This document shows, in pieces, positions 33,228 to 43,670 of a stretch of 64,000 nucleotides of DNA (position 1 is the stretch's first letter; every line of letters begins with the position of its first letter). The notes beneath the pieces are model-generated. The model worked only from the letters and a program-made list of their open reading frames with translations. It did not search any database and was not told where the DNA came from. Both the position numbers and the translations under genes were made by a program. The stretch is taken from the NCBI RefSeq assembly GCF_018131105.1, contig NZ_JAFCJI010000001.1:558001-622000 (forward strand), given 5' to 3'. The stretch comes from Bradyrhizobium manausense. Lineage in GTDB: Bacteria; Pseudomonadota; Alphaproteobacteria; Rhizobiales; Xanthobacteraceae.

Positions 33228-35819
33228 ATGAGCATTTCCGTCCATCCCGACACCCCGCAGACCAGGCCGCTGCCGCGCGCGGCCGAGGGCGGCGTGGCGT
33301 CCGGCGAAGCCGGGCCGGGGATCAGGACCCGACTGTTCACCAAATATGTCGCGCTGTTCGTGGCCGTGGTTGCCGTTGCCCTGCTGGCCAACGGGCTGTT
33401 CGAGGTTCTCTTCTACTATCGGGAGCACAAGGCCGCGCTGATCCGGGTCCAGCATGAGCAGGCTGAGGCGGCCGCCGCCAAGATCAGCCAGTTCATCAAG
33501 GAGATCGAGAGCCAGCTCGGCTGGACCACGCAACTGCCGTGGTCGGCGGGCTCGATCGAGCCGCGCCGTTTCGACGCGTTGCGGCTGCTGCGTCAGGTGC
33601 CCGCCATCACCGAACTCGCCCAGGTGGATTCGAGCGGCAGGGAGCGTCTGCGAGTCTCGCGTCTGGCGATGGATGCGATCGACAGCGGCATCGACCTCTC
33701 GGACGATCCCAAGTTCACCCAGGCCGTCGCGCACAAGGTCTTTTACGGGCCGGTCTACTTCCGCAGGGATTCCGAGCCCTACATGACACTGGCGCAGGCC
33801 GGCGCGCGCAAGGATGCCGGCGTCAGCATCGCGGAAGTCAATCTCAAGCTGATCTGGGATGTCGTGTCGCAGATCAAGGTCGGCGAGCACGGGCATGCCT
33901 ATGTCGTTGGTCCGGAGGGACGCCTGATCGCGCATCCCGATATCAGCCTGGTCTTGCGCAACACCGATCTTTCGGGACTTGCGCAGGTGCGCGCTGCGCT
34001 TGCCGGCGGCGCCATGCCGGATGCCTTGCAGGAAGCGACCAACATCCAGGGACAGAAAGTCCTGACGGCGTCCGCGCCGATCGCTCCGCTCGGCTGGACC
34101 ATGTTCGTCGAGCTGCCGGTCGAGGAAGCCTATGCGGCGCTCTATGCCTCGCTGGAGCGCCTTGCGATTGTGCTGCTCGGAGCCTCGATCTTCGCGGTGC
34201 TCGCCGGGATTTTCCTGGCGCGCCGCATGGTCGGTCCGATCCAAGCGCTGCGCACGGGGGCCGAGCGGATCGGCGGCGGCGATTTCGCCCAGCGCATATC
34301 GATCAAGACCGGCGACGAGCTCGAGGAGCTCGCGGACCAGTTCAATCACATGGGCGAGCGCCTGCAGGAATCCTACGCCGATTTGGAAAAGAAGGTCGAG
34401 GTACGTACGGCCGAATTGACGGAATCGCTGGAGCAGCAGACAGCGACTTCAGAGGTGCTGCAAGTGATCAGTTCGTCTCCGGGCGAACTCACGCCGGTGT
34501 TCCAAAAGCTGCTCGAGAATGCCACGCGGGTCTGCGGCGCGAGTTTCGGCATCATGAATCTGTGGGACGGCGAAGGTTTCACCATTGCGGCCGACTACAA
34601 CGTGCCGCCTGCGTTCGCTGCTTCGCGAAAAGATGTAGCGATCCGTCCTCATCCGGAGAGCGCGCTCGCCGCCGTCGTCAGGACAAATCAGGTTGTTCAC
34701 GTCCACGATGTGAAGAACACACCTGCTTATATTGCCGGAGGTTCAAGCCTTCGTGGAATCTCGGACGTGGCCGGTGCGCGCACAATCGTCGTCGTGCCGA
34801 TGCTGAGAGAGAGCGAGTTGATCGGCACCATCGCAGTCTATCGTACGGAGGTCCGTCCGTTCACCGACAAACAGATTTCGGTGGTCGAGAACTTCACGAA
34901 GCAAGCCGTCATCGCCATCGAGAATGCGCGGCTGTTGAATGAGTTGCGCAAACGGACGATGGAGCTATCGCAGTCCCTTGATGAGTTGCGTGCGGCTCAG
35001 GGCCGCCTGATCCAGACAGAAAAGCTGGCTTCACTCGGACAGCTCACGGCGGGAATCGCTCACGAGATCAAGAACCCGCTCAATTTCGTCAATAACTTCT
35101 CCTCGGTCTCGACCGAGCTGATCGAGGAGCTCAAGGAAGTTCTGCAAGGGGCTTCTCTCGACGACAAGACCAAGGACGAGGTGGGCGAGCTGACCGAGAT
35201 GTTGCGCGGAAACCTGGAGAAGGTGGTGCAGCACGGCAAGCGCGCCGATTCCATCGTCAGGAACATGCTGCTGCATTCGCGTGAAGGCTCAGGCGAGCAT
35301 CGGCCCGCCGACATCAATGCGATCGTGGAGGAGAGCCTCAATCTCGCCTATCACGGCGCGCGTGCCGAAAAGCCATCGTTCAACGTGACGCTCGCGCGCG
35401 ACCTCGATCCGGCCGCCGGGATGGCTGACGTCTATCCGCAGGAAATCACCCGCGTCTTCCTCAACCTGGTCTCCAACGGATTCTATGCGGCGACCAAGCG
35501 CAAGGAGAGCGCTGCCGACGGCTTCGAGCCGACCCTGAGTGCAGCGACGAAAAACCTCGGCAACAGGGTCGAGATCCGGATTCGCGATAACGGCGTTGGT
35601 ATTCCTGAGGAGGTGAAGGAGAAGATGTTCAATCCCTTCTTCACCACGAAGCCGGCCGGCGAGGGCACCGGGCTTGGACTGTCCATGAGTCACGACATCG
35701 TCGTGAAGCAGCACGGCGGCACGATCGACGTGAACTCTACGCCCGGTGTATTCACCGAATTCATCATCACCCTGCCGCGCATGATGGCGGCAGGCGGGAC
35801 GCCCGGAGGCAAGATTTGA
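33228..35819 (+). CDS. Hybrid-domain sensor histidine kinase (Cache-HAMP-GAF-HisKA-HATPase)
   Basis: This is an 863-residue membrane sensor kinase. A membrane segment at about 40-62 is followed by a periplasmic Cache-like domain (65-305), a second membrane segment (311-332), HAMP (333-385), a short coiled coil, GAF (about 415-570) and a coiled coil leading to the HisKA box G-I-A-H-E-I-K-N-P-L with H612. The ATPase domain has the N-box L-N-L-V-S-N-G and G-boxes D-N-G-V-G-I and G-T-G-L-G-L. It therefore senses an external ligand and probably a second internal one. The stop overlaps the TTG start of the receiver gene (TTGA), which follows GGAGG. Confidence 0.93.
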   Translation: MSISVHPDTPQTRPLPRAAEGGVASGEAGPGIRTRLFTKYVALFVAVVAVALLANGLFEVLFYYREHKAALIRVQHEQAEAAAAKISQFIKEIESQLGWTTQLPWSAGSIEPRRFDALRLLRQVPAITELAQVDSSGRERLRVSRLAMDAIDSGIDLSDDPKFTQAVAHKVFYGPVYFRRDSEPYMTLAQAGARKDAGVSIAEVNLKLIWDVVSQIKVGEHGHAYVVGPEGRLIAHPDISLVLRNTDLSGLAQVRAALAGGAMPDALQEATNIQGQKVLTASAPIAPLGWTMFVELPVEEAYAALYASLERLAIVLLGASIFAVLAGIFLARRMVGPIQALRTGAERIGGGDFAQRISIKTGDELEELADQFNHMGERLQESYADLEKKVEVRTAELTESLEQQTATSEVLQVISSSPGELTPVFQKLLENATRVCGASFGIMNLWDGEGFTIAADYNVPPAFAASRKDVAIRPHPESALAAVVRTNQVVHVHDVKNTPAYIAGGSSLRGISDVAGARTIVVVPMLRESELIGTIAVYRTEVRPFTDKQISVVENFTKQAVIAIENARLLNELRKRTMELSQSLDELRAAQGRLIQTEKLASLGQLTAGIAHEIKNPLNFVNNFSSVSTELIEELKEVLQGASLDDKTKDEVGELTEMLRGNLEKVVQHGKRADSIVRNMLLHSREGSGEHRPADINAIVEESLNLAYHGARAEKPSFNVTLARDLDPAAGMADVYPQEITRVFLNLVSNGFYAATKRKESAADGFEPTLSAATKNLGNRVEIRIRDNGVGIPEEVKEKMFNPFFTTKPAGEGTGLGLSMSHDIVVKQHGGTIDVNSTPGVFTEFIITLPRMMAAGGTPGGKI

Positions 35820-36205
35820 ACGTTTACATCCTGGTCGTCGACGACGAACCCGACGTCGAGGCGCTGTTCCGGCAGCATTTCCGACGTGACTTGCGCGCTG
35901 GTCGCTTTCACATGGAATTCGTGCTTTCGGCGCCCGATGCGATCAAGCGCGCGGCAGAGGTGCGGGATCCCTCGTTGATCCTGATCCTGTCCGACATCAA
36001 CATGCCCGGCATGAGCGGGCTCGACATGCTGCCCAGGGTGCGTGCCGACCATCCGCATGTCCCGGTCATCATGATCACGGCCTACGGCGACGTCGAGACG
36101 CGCAGGAAGGCGATCGAAGGTGGCGCCACCGGGCTCCTCACCAAGCCGATCGACTTTGTGCAATTGCGCCAGGAGATCGATACCAGGCTCGAGCAGGCGG
36201 CATGA
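35816..36205 (+). CDS. Single-domain response regulator
   Basis: This is a 129-residue stand-alone receiver domain. The acidic pair D9-D10, the phosphoacceptor D60 in L-S-D-I-N-M-P, T88 and K110 in L-T-K-P-I-D are all present. No output domain is attached. The start is a rare TTG overlapping the kinase stop, with GGAGG 6 bases before. It overlaps the next gene by four bases. Such receivers act as phosphate shuttles, sinks or protein switches; here it probably receives phosphate from the kinase and works with the receiver-cyclase. Confidence 0.92.
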   Translation: MNVYILVVDDEPDVEALFRQHFRRDLRAGRFHMEFVLSAPDAIKRAAEVRDPSLILILSDINMPGMSGLDMLPRVRADHPHVPVIMITAYGDVETRRKAIEGGATGLLTKPIDFVQLRQEIDTRLEQAA

Positions 36206-37452
36206 TTCCGACCATTCTCTTCGTCGACGACGAACCGGATCTGGAAGCGCTGATCCTGCAAAAGTTCCGCAGGCAGATCCGCGACGGGCTGGTCAACTTC
36301 ATCTTCGCGCGCGATGGCGTCGAGGCGCTGGAGTCGATCGAGCAGAATCCGCTTGTCGACCTCGTGGTCTCGGACATCAACATGCCGCGCATGGACGGGC
36401 TGTCGCTGCTGCAGAAACTTCAGGAGGCCGAGGACAAGAAGTCGACCATCATCGTCTCCGCCTATGGCGACATGAACAATATCCGCACCGCCATGAACCG
36501 CGGCGCGTTCGACTTCTTGACCAAGCCGATCGATTTTCTCGACCTGGAAACCACGATCGAGAAGACGGTTCGGCATATCGAAATGCTTCGCGAGGTGCGA
36601 CGGCGCCAGATGGAAGCCGAGCGTGCGCATGCGGCGTTGTCGCGTCATTTCTCGCCCGAGCTCGCCAAGCGTCTGGCGGCGGGTGGCGAGGGTGAGGGAA
36701 TCGCGGTCCAGTGGCGTGACGTCGCGACCATTTTTACTGATATCACCGGATTCACGTCGCTGGTCGAGAGCGCGCCGCCCGAGACGTTGGGTGAGCTCCT
36801 CAACGAATATGTCGGCGGCATGACCGAGGTGGTGTTCGCACATGAGGGGACCGTCGCCAAGATCATTGGCGACGCAATTCAGGTGCTGTTCAATGCACCC
36901 GGCGATCAGCCTGATTATGCGACGCGTGCGGTCGCCTGCGCCCACGATCTCGATGCCTGGGCGCAGGACTTTTGCGCGCGGCAGAGCGCAAAAGGCGTGA
37001 ATTTCGGCACCACCCGGATCGGCATTCACGCGGGTGCGGCGCTGGTGGGCAATTTCGGCGGTAACCGCTTCTTCGATTACACCGCCTATGGCGACACCAT
37101 CAACACCGCCGCACGGCTGGAAGCTGCGAACAAGCAGCTTGGGACACGAATTTGCGTGAGCTCCAGTGTCGCGGAGCGGGCCGAGAATTTCAAGGGCCGT
37201 CCTGTGGGTGAGCTGGTGCTGCGCGGGCGTAGCGAGTCGTTGCGCGCGTTCGAGCCGCTGCCGCGGGAAAAATTCGAGGCGCCGGCGACGACGCAATATT
37301 CCGAGGCCTTTGCCAAAATGGAGGCGGGTGATGCCGCTGCCATGCCGGCGTTTGCCGCGCTGGTCGGCATGCACGCCGACGATCCTCTCGCCGGATTTCA
37401 CCTGAAGCGCCTGCTCAACGGCGGCAAGGGCATCCGCATACAATTGGAATAG
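36202..37452 (+). CDS. Response regulator with class III adenylate cyclase output
   Basis: This is a 416-residue fusion of a receiver (phosphoacceptor D58, K108) with a coiled linker (about 118-150) and a class III nucleotide cyclase domain (170-350). The six catalytic positions can be read: metal Asp D180 in F-T-D-I-T-G-F and D224 in I-I-G-D, base-recognition K220 and T294 in Y-T-A-Y-G-D, and N301 and R305 in I-N-T-A-A-R-L-E. The protein should therefore make cAMP when phosphorylated. A C-terminal tail of about 60 residues is of unknown role. It is the third gene of a coupled kinase-receiver-cyclase set. Confidence 0.92.
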   Translation: MIPTILFVDDEPDLEALILQKFRRQIRDGLVNFIFARDGVEALESIEQNPLVDLVVSDINMPRMDGLSLLQKLQEAEDKKSTIIVSAYGDMNNIRTAMNRGAFDFLTKPIDFLDLETTIEKTVRHIEMLREVRRRQMEAERAHAALSRHFSPELAKRLAAGGEGEGIAVQWRDVATIFTDITGFTSLVESAPPETLGELLNEYVGGMTEVVFAHEGTVAKIIGDAIQVLFNAPGDQPDYATRAVACAHDLDAWAQDFCARQSAKGVNFGTTRIGIHAGAALVGNFGGNRFFDYTAYGDTINTAARLEAANKQLGTRICVSSSVAERAENFKGRPVGELVLRGRSESLRAFEPLPREKFEAPATTQYSEAFAKMEAGDAAAMPAFAALVGMHADDPLAGFHLKRLLNGGKGIRIQLE

Positions 37453-37460
37453 GGGGCCAC

Positions 37461-38207
37461 ATGACGCGTCAATTTTCAGCCGGCAACTATCGGTTCATTC
37501 CCTCCGTGTTCCAGTATTCGGCTGGTGCCGCTGCCGATGACGGCCATGAGATCGAGCGCGTCAGATTCGATCGCCTTGTGCCTCTCGCCGAGGGCTTTGC
37601 GCTGGCTGCAAAATACATCCAGGCGCAAGGGCGTCCGCTGACGGCCTTCTGTGCCTGCGAGCTGCGCTCGCCGGCCGCCTTTAGCGAGGAAGGCTTTCGC
37701 GCGTTCAACCTGCACTACGTCAAGACGCTGTCGGAGTGGGGCATCTTCGACGGCACCACCAATCCGGTAGCGCGCAGCAATGTCTGTCCCGAAATCGATC
37801 CGCCGTCCGAACCGTCATTCTACGCGTTCTCGTTCACGCGGCCGACGACTTCGAGGGCGCCGTCCTTTGTGATCGCCGGCGGTGCCGAGGCGCGCGAAGG
37901 CAGCGGTACCTATGTCGAGCGCACGGTACGCTATCGCGACCTCAGCCCGGAGGGTTTGCGCGAGAAGGTGCGGTTCACGACGACGGCGCAGATGGAAAGC
38001 CGGATGACGGCGTTCGGTTTCGGTTGGAAGGACACCACCGGCGTGCAGGCCTATTCCGTGCACGACTTCCATCACGCGCTGGCGGACGAACTGGTCCGCC
38101 GCGGCGCGCTTCGTTCGGGGCTCACCTGGCACTTTGCACGGCCGCCGGTGGTCGATCTCGAATACGAGATGGATTGCCGGCGCGTGATGCGCGAGGTGTT
38201 GATCTAA
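37461..38207 (+). CDS. Uncharacterised protein, possibly CnbZ-like deaminase
   Basis: This is a 248-residue soluble protein starting 8 bases after the cyclase gene. It recalls the family of 2-amino-5-chloromuconate deaminase (CnbZ), a RidA-like deaminase group, in its R-F-I-P-S-V-F-Q-Y-S and V-A-R-S-N-V-C-P-E stretches, but that match is from memory and unverified. Cys and Arg residues in F-C-A-C-E-L-R and R-S-N-V-C-P may be functional. Its place at the end of the signalling operon is unexpected for a catabolic enzyme. Its last four bases overlap the convergent permease gene. Confidence 0.6.
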   Translation: MTRQFSAGNYRFIPSVFQYSAGAAADDGHEIERVRFDRLVPLAEGFALAAKYIQAQGRPLTAFCACELRSPAAFSEEGFRAFNLHYVKTLSEWGIFDGTTNPVARSNVCPEIDPPSEPSFYAFSFTRPTTSRAPSFVIAGGAEAREGSGTYVERTVRYRDLSPEGLREKVRFTTTAQMESRMTAFGFGWKDTTGVQAYSVHDFHHALADELVRRGALRSGLTWHFARPPVVDLEYEMDCRRVMREVLI

Positions 38208-39088
38208 CGCTGGCGCGGGTCGAGCGCGTCGCGCAGGCCATCGCCGAGCAGGTTCAGCGACAGCACCACGAGGAAGATCGCAAGTCCCGGCCAGATCGCC
38301 ATCCAGGGGGCCTGGGTCAGGAAGCGTTGCGCCGCGTTGAGCATGCTGCCCCAGGACGGCGCCGGCGGCTGTTGGCCCAGGCCAAGGAACGATAGCGCGG
38401 CCTCGGCGATGATGGCGGCCGCGATCGACAAGGTCGCCTGGACCAGCAGCGCGGGCAGGATGTTCGGCAGGATGTGCGAGAAGGCGATCCGCCAGCCGGG
38501 ATTGCCGAGTGCCCGCGCCGCCTCGACATAGTCTTCGGCCTTGACGCTCAACACCTGACCGCGGGTCAGGCGAATGAAGACCGGGGTTGCCGAGATGCCG
38601 ATTGCGATCATGGCATTGCCAAGGCTCGGGCCGAGAAACGCTGCAAGTGCAATCGCCAGGATCAGGAATGGGCAGGCCAGCATCGCATCGGTGATCCGGC
38701 TGATCAGCGCATCGACGAATCCGCCGCGATAGCCTGCAAGGAGGCCGAGTGGCACGCCGATCCCGAGTGCGATCGTGACCGAGATCAAGCCCGCAAGCAG
38801 CGAGGCCCGCGCGCCGTAGACGACGCGGCTGAATATATCGCGGCCGAGCTCGTCGGTGCCGAACCAGTGCGCAGCGGTCGGCGGCTTGCGCACTAGGCTC
38901 CAGCTCGTTGCGATGGGGTCGAAGGGCACGATCAGGGGCGCAAGCAGTGCGAGCAGGATGAAGATGGTCAGGACCACGAGGCCAGCGACGGCGGCCTTGC
39001 GCTTGAACAGGCGGCGCCGCGCCCGGCGCGCCGGGCTATCCAGCTCATCGACTTGCACAAGGGGGCCGGACAGGGCGGCGTCGGTCAT
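38204..39088 (-). CDS. Peptide-type ABC transporter permease (DppC-like), system 1
   Basis: This is a 294-residue permease with an N-terminal membrane segment after a basic leader, then a five-segment binding-protein-dependent transport domain. The coupling helix region E-A-A-R-A-L-G-N-P lies at about 190-198, and the G-T-D-E-L-G-R-D motif typical of DppC/OppC near residue 75. It is the last gene of a long minus-strand run and pairs with the DppB-like protein encoded just upstream. Confidence 0.93.
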   Translation of the reverse strand: MTDAALSGPLVQVDELDSPARRARRRLFKRKAAVAGLVVLTIFILLALLAPLIVPFDPIATSWSLVRKPPTAAHWFGTDELGRDIFSRVVYGARASLLAGLISVTIALGIGVPLGLLAGYRGGFVDALISRITDAMLACPFLILAIALAAFLGPSLGNAMIAIGISATPVFIRLTRGQVLSVKAEDYVEAARALGNPGWRIAFSHILPNILPALLVQATLSIAAAIIAEAALSFLGLGQQPPAPSWGSMLNAAQRFLTQAPWMAIWPGLAIFLVVLSLNLLGDGLRDALDPRQR

Positions 39089-39091
39089 GGC

Positions 39092-40033
39092 CTAGCCCCG
39101 CAGCCTGGGATTGACGAGAATGTAGGCGACGTCGGCGATCAGATTGAGCGTGATGTAGACGGTGGCGGTCACCAGCACCACGCCCTGCACGACCGCGTAG
39201 TCGCGATTGAATACGGCGTCCACGATCAGCTTGCCGAAGCCGGGAATGGAAAAAATCTGCTCGGTCAGAACCGCGCCTGACAGCAGTGTGCCGAGCTCGA
39301 GTGCGCCGAGCGTAATGATTGGCGTCAGCGCATTGCGCATGGCATGTTTCAGGATCACCGAGCGTTCGGACAGACCTTTGGCGCGCGCGGTGCGGACATA
39401 ATCGCTTTCCAGCACCTGAAGCATGGCGCTGCGGGTATGCCGCATCAGGATCGCGGCAATGGCATTGCCGAGCACGAAGGCCGGCATAATGGTGGCGGCA
39501 AGGCTCGCGCGCCAGTCCTCGGTCAGCGGCACATAGCCCGAGGCCGGCAGCCAGCCGAGCTCGATCGAGAACAGGAAGATCAGCATGATGCCGAGCCAGA
39601 AATTCGGCGTCGAAATGCCCCACAGGGCGAAGAAATTGGCGCCGTAGTCCCAGGCCGTGCCCTTCTTCACGGCCGCGACGATCCCGGCGGGAATGCCGAT
39701 CAGGAACGCGATGATGATCGCCATCGAGCCCAGCTGGAGCGTCACCGGCAGCTTCTGCGCGATCAGCTCGCGCACCGGCATCTTGTTACGCAGCGATTCG
39801 CCGAAGTCTCCGACAAGTACGCCCTTGATCCAGTAGGCGTACTGCACGGGCACGGGTTGGTCGAGCCGGTACTGGTGCCGGATCTGCTCGATCACGGCCG
39901 GATCGCGCTCTTCGCCCGCCATCACCAGCGCGGGATCGCCCGGCAGCAATTGCTGGAGCGAGAAGATCAGCACCGACACGAAGAACAGTGTCGGTACGAT
40001 CTGCGCAATCCGGCGGGCAAGGAAGTTCAGCAT
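39092..40033 (-). CDS. Peptide-type ABC transporter permease (DppB-like), system 1
   Basis: This is a 313-residue permease with six hydrophobic segments. The DppB/OppB N-terminus (R-R-I-A-Q-I-V-P-T-L-F-F-V-S) and the coupling motif T-A-R-A-K-G-L-S at about 218-225 are clear. It starts 10 bases after the binding-protein gene and ends 3 bases before the DppC-like gene. Together with the two ATPases encoded upstream it completes importer 1. Confidence 0.93.
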   Translation of the reverse strand: MLNFLARRIAQIVPTLFFVSVLIFSLQQLLPGDPALVMAGEERDPAVIEQIRHQYRLDQPVPVQYAYWIKGVLVGDFGESLRNKMPVRELIAQKLPVTLQLGSMAIIIAFLIGIPAGIVAAVKKGTAWDYGANFFALWGISTPNFWLGIMLIFLFSIELGWLPASGYVPLTEDWRASLAATIMPAFVLGNAIAAILMRHTRSAMLQVLESDYVRTARAKGLSERSVILKHAMRNALTPIITLGALELGTLLSGAVLTEQIFSIPGFGKLIVDAVFNRDYAVVQGVVLVTATVYITLNLIADVAYILVNPRLRG

Positions 40034-40043
40034 CCTCTCGGCG

Positions 40044-41552
40044 TCACTTCAGCTTGAGGCCGATGACGCGCACGAGCCCGTCGGGCATCTGCCTGTAGCC
40101 CTCGAGCTTGGTGGTGTGCGCGATGATGATGCGGCGGTGGTAGAGGTACAGGATGGCCTCGTCGTCGAGCTCCAGCTTTGCAAGCTTCTCGTAGATCGCC
40201 TTCCGCTGGGCCATGTCCGAGGTGAGGCGTGCATCGTCGAGCGCCTTATCGGCCTCGGTATTGGCCCAGGCGCTGTAGTTTTGCGGTGCATCCTTGTGCA
40301 GGAAGACATAGGAGTTGCCGTCGGGATCGATGCGGCCACTCCATGCAAGCATGAAGGCCTGGTAGTCGCCTGCCTCCGCTTGCTTCAGCGAGGTGGCAAA
40401 CTCGGTCACACGGATCTTCAGGTCGAATCCGACCTCGGCCGCCATCGATTGAACCACCTGCGCGACGGCCTCGGTCTCGGCGCCCTTCGGCACCAGGAAG
40501 TCGACGTTGACCGGCGGCGTGACGCCGGCTTCCTTCAGCAGCGCCTTGGCCTTCTCCACGTTGCGGGGGCGGATCGGAAAGGCCTTCTGATAGTAGGGAT
40601 GATCGGGATTGACCCATTGATTGCCGGGCTGGAACTCGCCGTTGAACACGACCTGGTTGATCGCTTCACGATCGATCGCAAGGTCGAGCGCCTGCCGCAC
40701 CTTGGCAGATTGACTCAGGGGTCCCTTGGCCTTGTCCTTGCCGATATTGAGCGTGATGCCCTGATAGCCGAGCTCGATAGCGGTCGCGACCTTCAGCCGT
40801 GAGTCTGCGCGCACATCCTTGAGGTCGGTGGCGAGCACGCGCTCGATCAGATCGAGGCCGCCGGATTTCAGGTTCGCGAGCCGAACGGTGGCGTCGACGA
40901 TCGGCTGGAATACGATCTTGTCGATGAAGACGTTATCCTTGTTCCAGTAGTCCGCGAACTTCTCGAACACGATGCGGTCCTGCTGGACGCGTTCGACGAA
41001 TTTGTAGGGGCCGGCGCAGACCGGGTGCAGGCCGAACTTGTCGCCTTCGGCTTTCGCCGCTTTCGGCGAGATCATCATGCCGGCGCGATCGGTGAGCTGG
41101 GCGAGCAGCGGTGAAAACGGCGACTTCAGCACCACCTTGATCGTGAGTGGATCGACGACCTCGATGTGGTCGACCGAGGCGAGCTCCGGCTTGCGAAACG
41201 AGCCGGGGAGGGTCAGATGGCGCTCGAGTGAGAATTTGGCCGCTTCCGCATCGAACGGCTCGCCGTCGTGAAATTTCACGCCGGGCCGGAGCTTGATGAC
41301 GAGGCCCTTGCCGCCATCGACGGTCTCGCTCGACAGCGCGAGCTGCGGCACGATGTTGAGCTTCTCATCGATGTCGAACAGCTTGTCGCAGAAGGCGGAA
41401 AACACGATGCGGCCGACGTAAGTGCGCGCCATGGTCGGGTCGAGGATGTCAGGGTCCTCGGCAAGGCCGATGCGCAAGGTGGTCTGGGCCTGAGCGGCTC
41501 CAAGCGACAGCAGGAAGGCGGCGGCCGTTGCGGCCAGGCGAAACATCTTCAT
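40044..41552 (-). CDS. Peptide-type ABC transporter substrate-binding protein, system 1
   Basis: This is a 502-residue periplasmic protein of the DppA/OppA class. The signal peptide ends near A-Q-A-Q, and the mature start T-L-R-I-G-L-A-E-D-P-D-I-L-D-P-T is typical. The V-K-F-H-D-G-E-P-F element near residue 90 is conserved in the class. Members bind di- and oligopeptides, glutathione or nickel complexes. Since the operon carries a gamma-glutamyltransferase family enzyme, a gamma-glutamyl or similar amide-containing ligand is a reasonable guess. Confidence 0.92.
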   Translation of the reverse strand: MKMFRLAATAAAFLLSLGAAQAQTTLRIGLAEDPDILDPTMARTYVGRIVFSAFCDKLFDIDEKLNIVPQLALSSETVDGGKGLVIKLRPGVKFHDGEPFDAEAAKFSLERHLTLPGSFRKPELASVDHIEVVDPLTIKVVLKSPFSPLLAQLTDRAGMMISPKAAKAEGDKFGLHPVCAGPYKFVERVQQDRIVFEKFADYWNKDNVFIDKIVFQPIVDATVRLANLKSGGLDLIERVLATDLKDVRADSRLKVATAIELGYQGITLNIGKDKAKGPLSQSAKVRQALDLAIDREAINQVVFNGEFQPGNQWVNPDHPYYQKAFPIRPRNVEKAKALLKEAGVTPPVNVDFLVPKGAETEAVAQVVQSMAAEVGFDLKIRVTEFATSLKQAEAGDYQAFMLAWSGRIDPDGNSYVFLHKDAPQNYSAWANTEADKALDDARLTSDMAQRKAIYEKLAKLELDDEAILYLYHRRIIIAHTTKLEGYRQMPDGLVRVIGLKLK

Positions 41553-41574
41553 CGGACAGTCCCCATTGCTCCGG

Positions 41575-42680
<1,106 letters not shown>

Positions 42681-42681
<1 letters not shown>

Positions 42682-43670
42682 CACGACACCAGCAGTTCGA
42701 GCGGCGCGCGGATGCAGCGCGAGAGGTGTCCGGGGTTGATCTCGACCAGCGGCGGCGGAGCCTCGGTGCAGGCTTCCAGCACGAAGGGACAACGCGCGGC
42801 GAACCGGCAGCCGGCGGGCGGCTGCGCCATGTTCGGGACCATGCCCTCGATCGTCGCGAGCTGGTCGGCGCGATGATCGAGCCGCGGGATCGAGCCGAGC
42901 AGGCCGACGGTGTAGGGGTGCTGCGGCGCGGAGAACAATTCGTCCACCGGTGCGCGCTCGACGATTTCGCCGGCATACATCACTGCGACCTCGTCGCAGA
43001 CTTCCGCGACGACGCCGAGATCGTGGGTAATAAGGATGATCGCGGCGCCGCTCGCGGCCTTCAACTCGCGCATGAGGTCCAGAATCTGGGCCTGCAAGGT
43101 GACGTCGAGCGCGGTAGTCGGCTCGTCCGCGATCAGAAGTTGCGGATCGCAGGCGAGTGCCATCGCGATCATGACGCGCTGACGCATGCCGCCCGACAGC
43201 TTGTGCGGATATTCATCGATCCGCCGCTCGGGCGAGGGGATGTGCACGCGGCGTAATAGCTCGATGGCTCGCTCGCGCGCGCTCTTCCGCGAGCCGCCGC
43301 GGTGCCGCAAAATGGTCTCGGTGATCTGGTCGCCGATGGTGAAGCTCGGGTTGAGCGAGGTCATCGGCTCCTGGAAGATCATCGCGAGCCGGTTGCCGCG
43401 GAGGTCGCGCAACGTCTGGTCCGGGGTCTTCAGCAGATCGAAACCGTCGAAGCGGATCGCGCCAGAGATCTCCGCCGTCTGCTTCGGCAGCAGCCCCATG
43501 ATCGCCAGTGAGGTCACGCTCTTGCCGCAGCCGGACTCGCCGACGAGGCCGAGCGTCGCGCCATTGGCGACACTGAGATCGACGCTGTCGACCGCGCGGG
43601 TAATGCGGCCATCGTCGCCGTGAAAGCGGATACGCAGGTCCCTGATCTCGATGAGAGGGCTCGCGCTCAT
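42681..43670 (-). CDS. Peptide-type ABC transporter ATP-binding protein (DppD-like), system 1
   Basis: This is a 329-residue ATPase with Walker [10 protein letters not shown], signature L-S-G-G-M-R-Q-R and Walker [13 protein letters not shown], plus the C-terminal A-R-C-P-F tail. The G-M-R-Q-R signature is the usual mark of DppD versus DppF. Its start overlaps the stop of the DUF1028 gene by four bases (ATGA), which ties the enzyme genes and importer 1 into one transcript. Confidence 0.93.
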
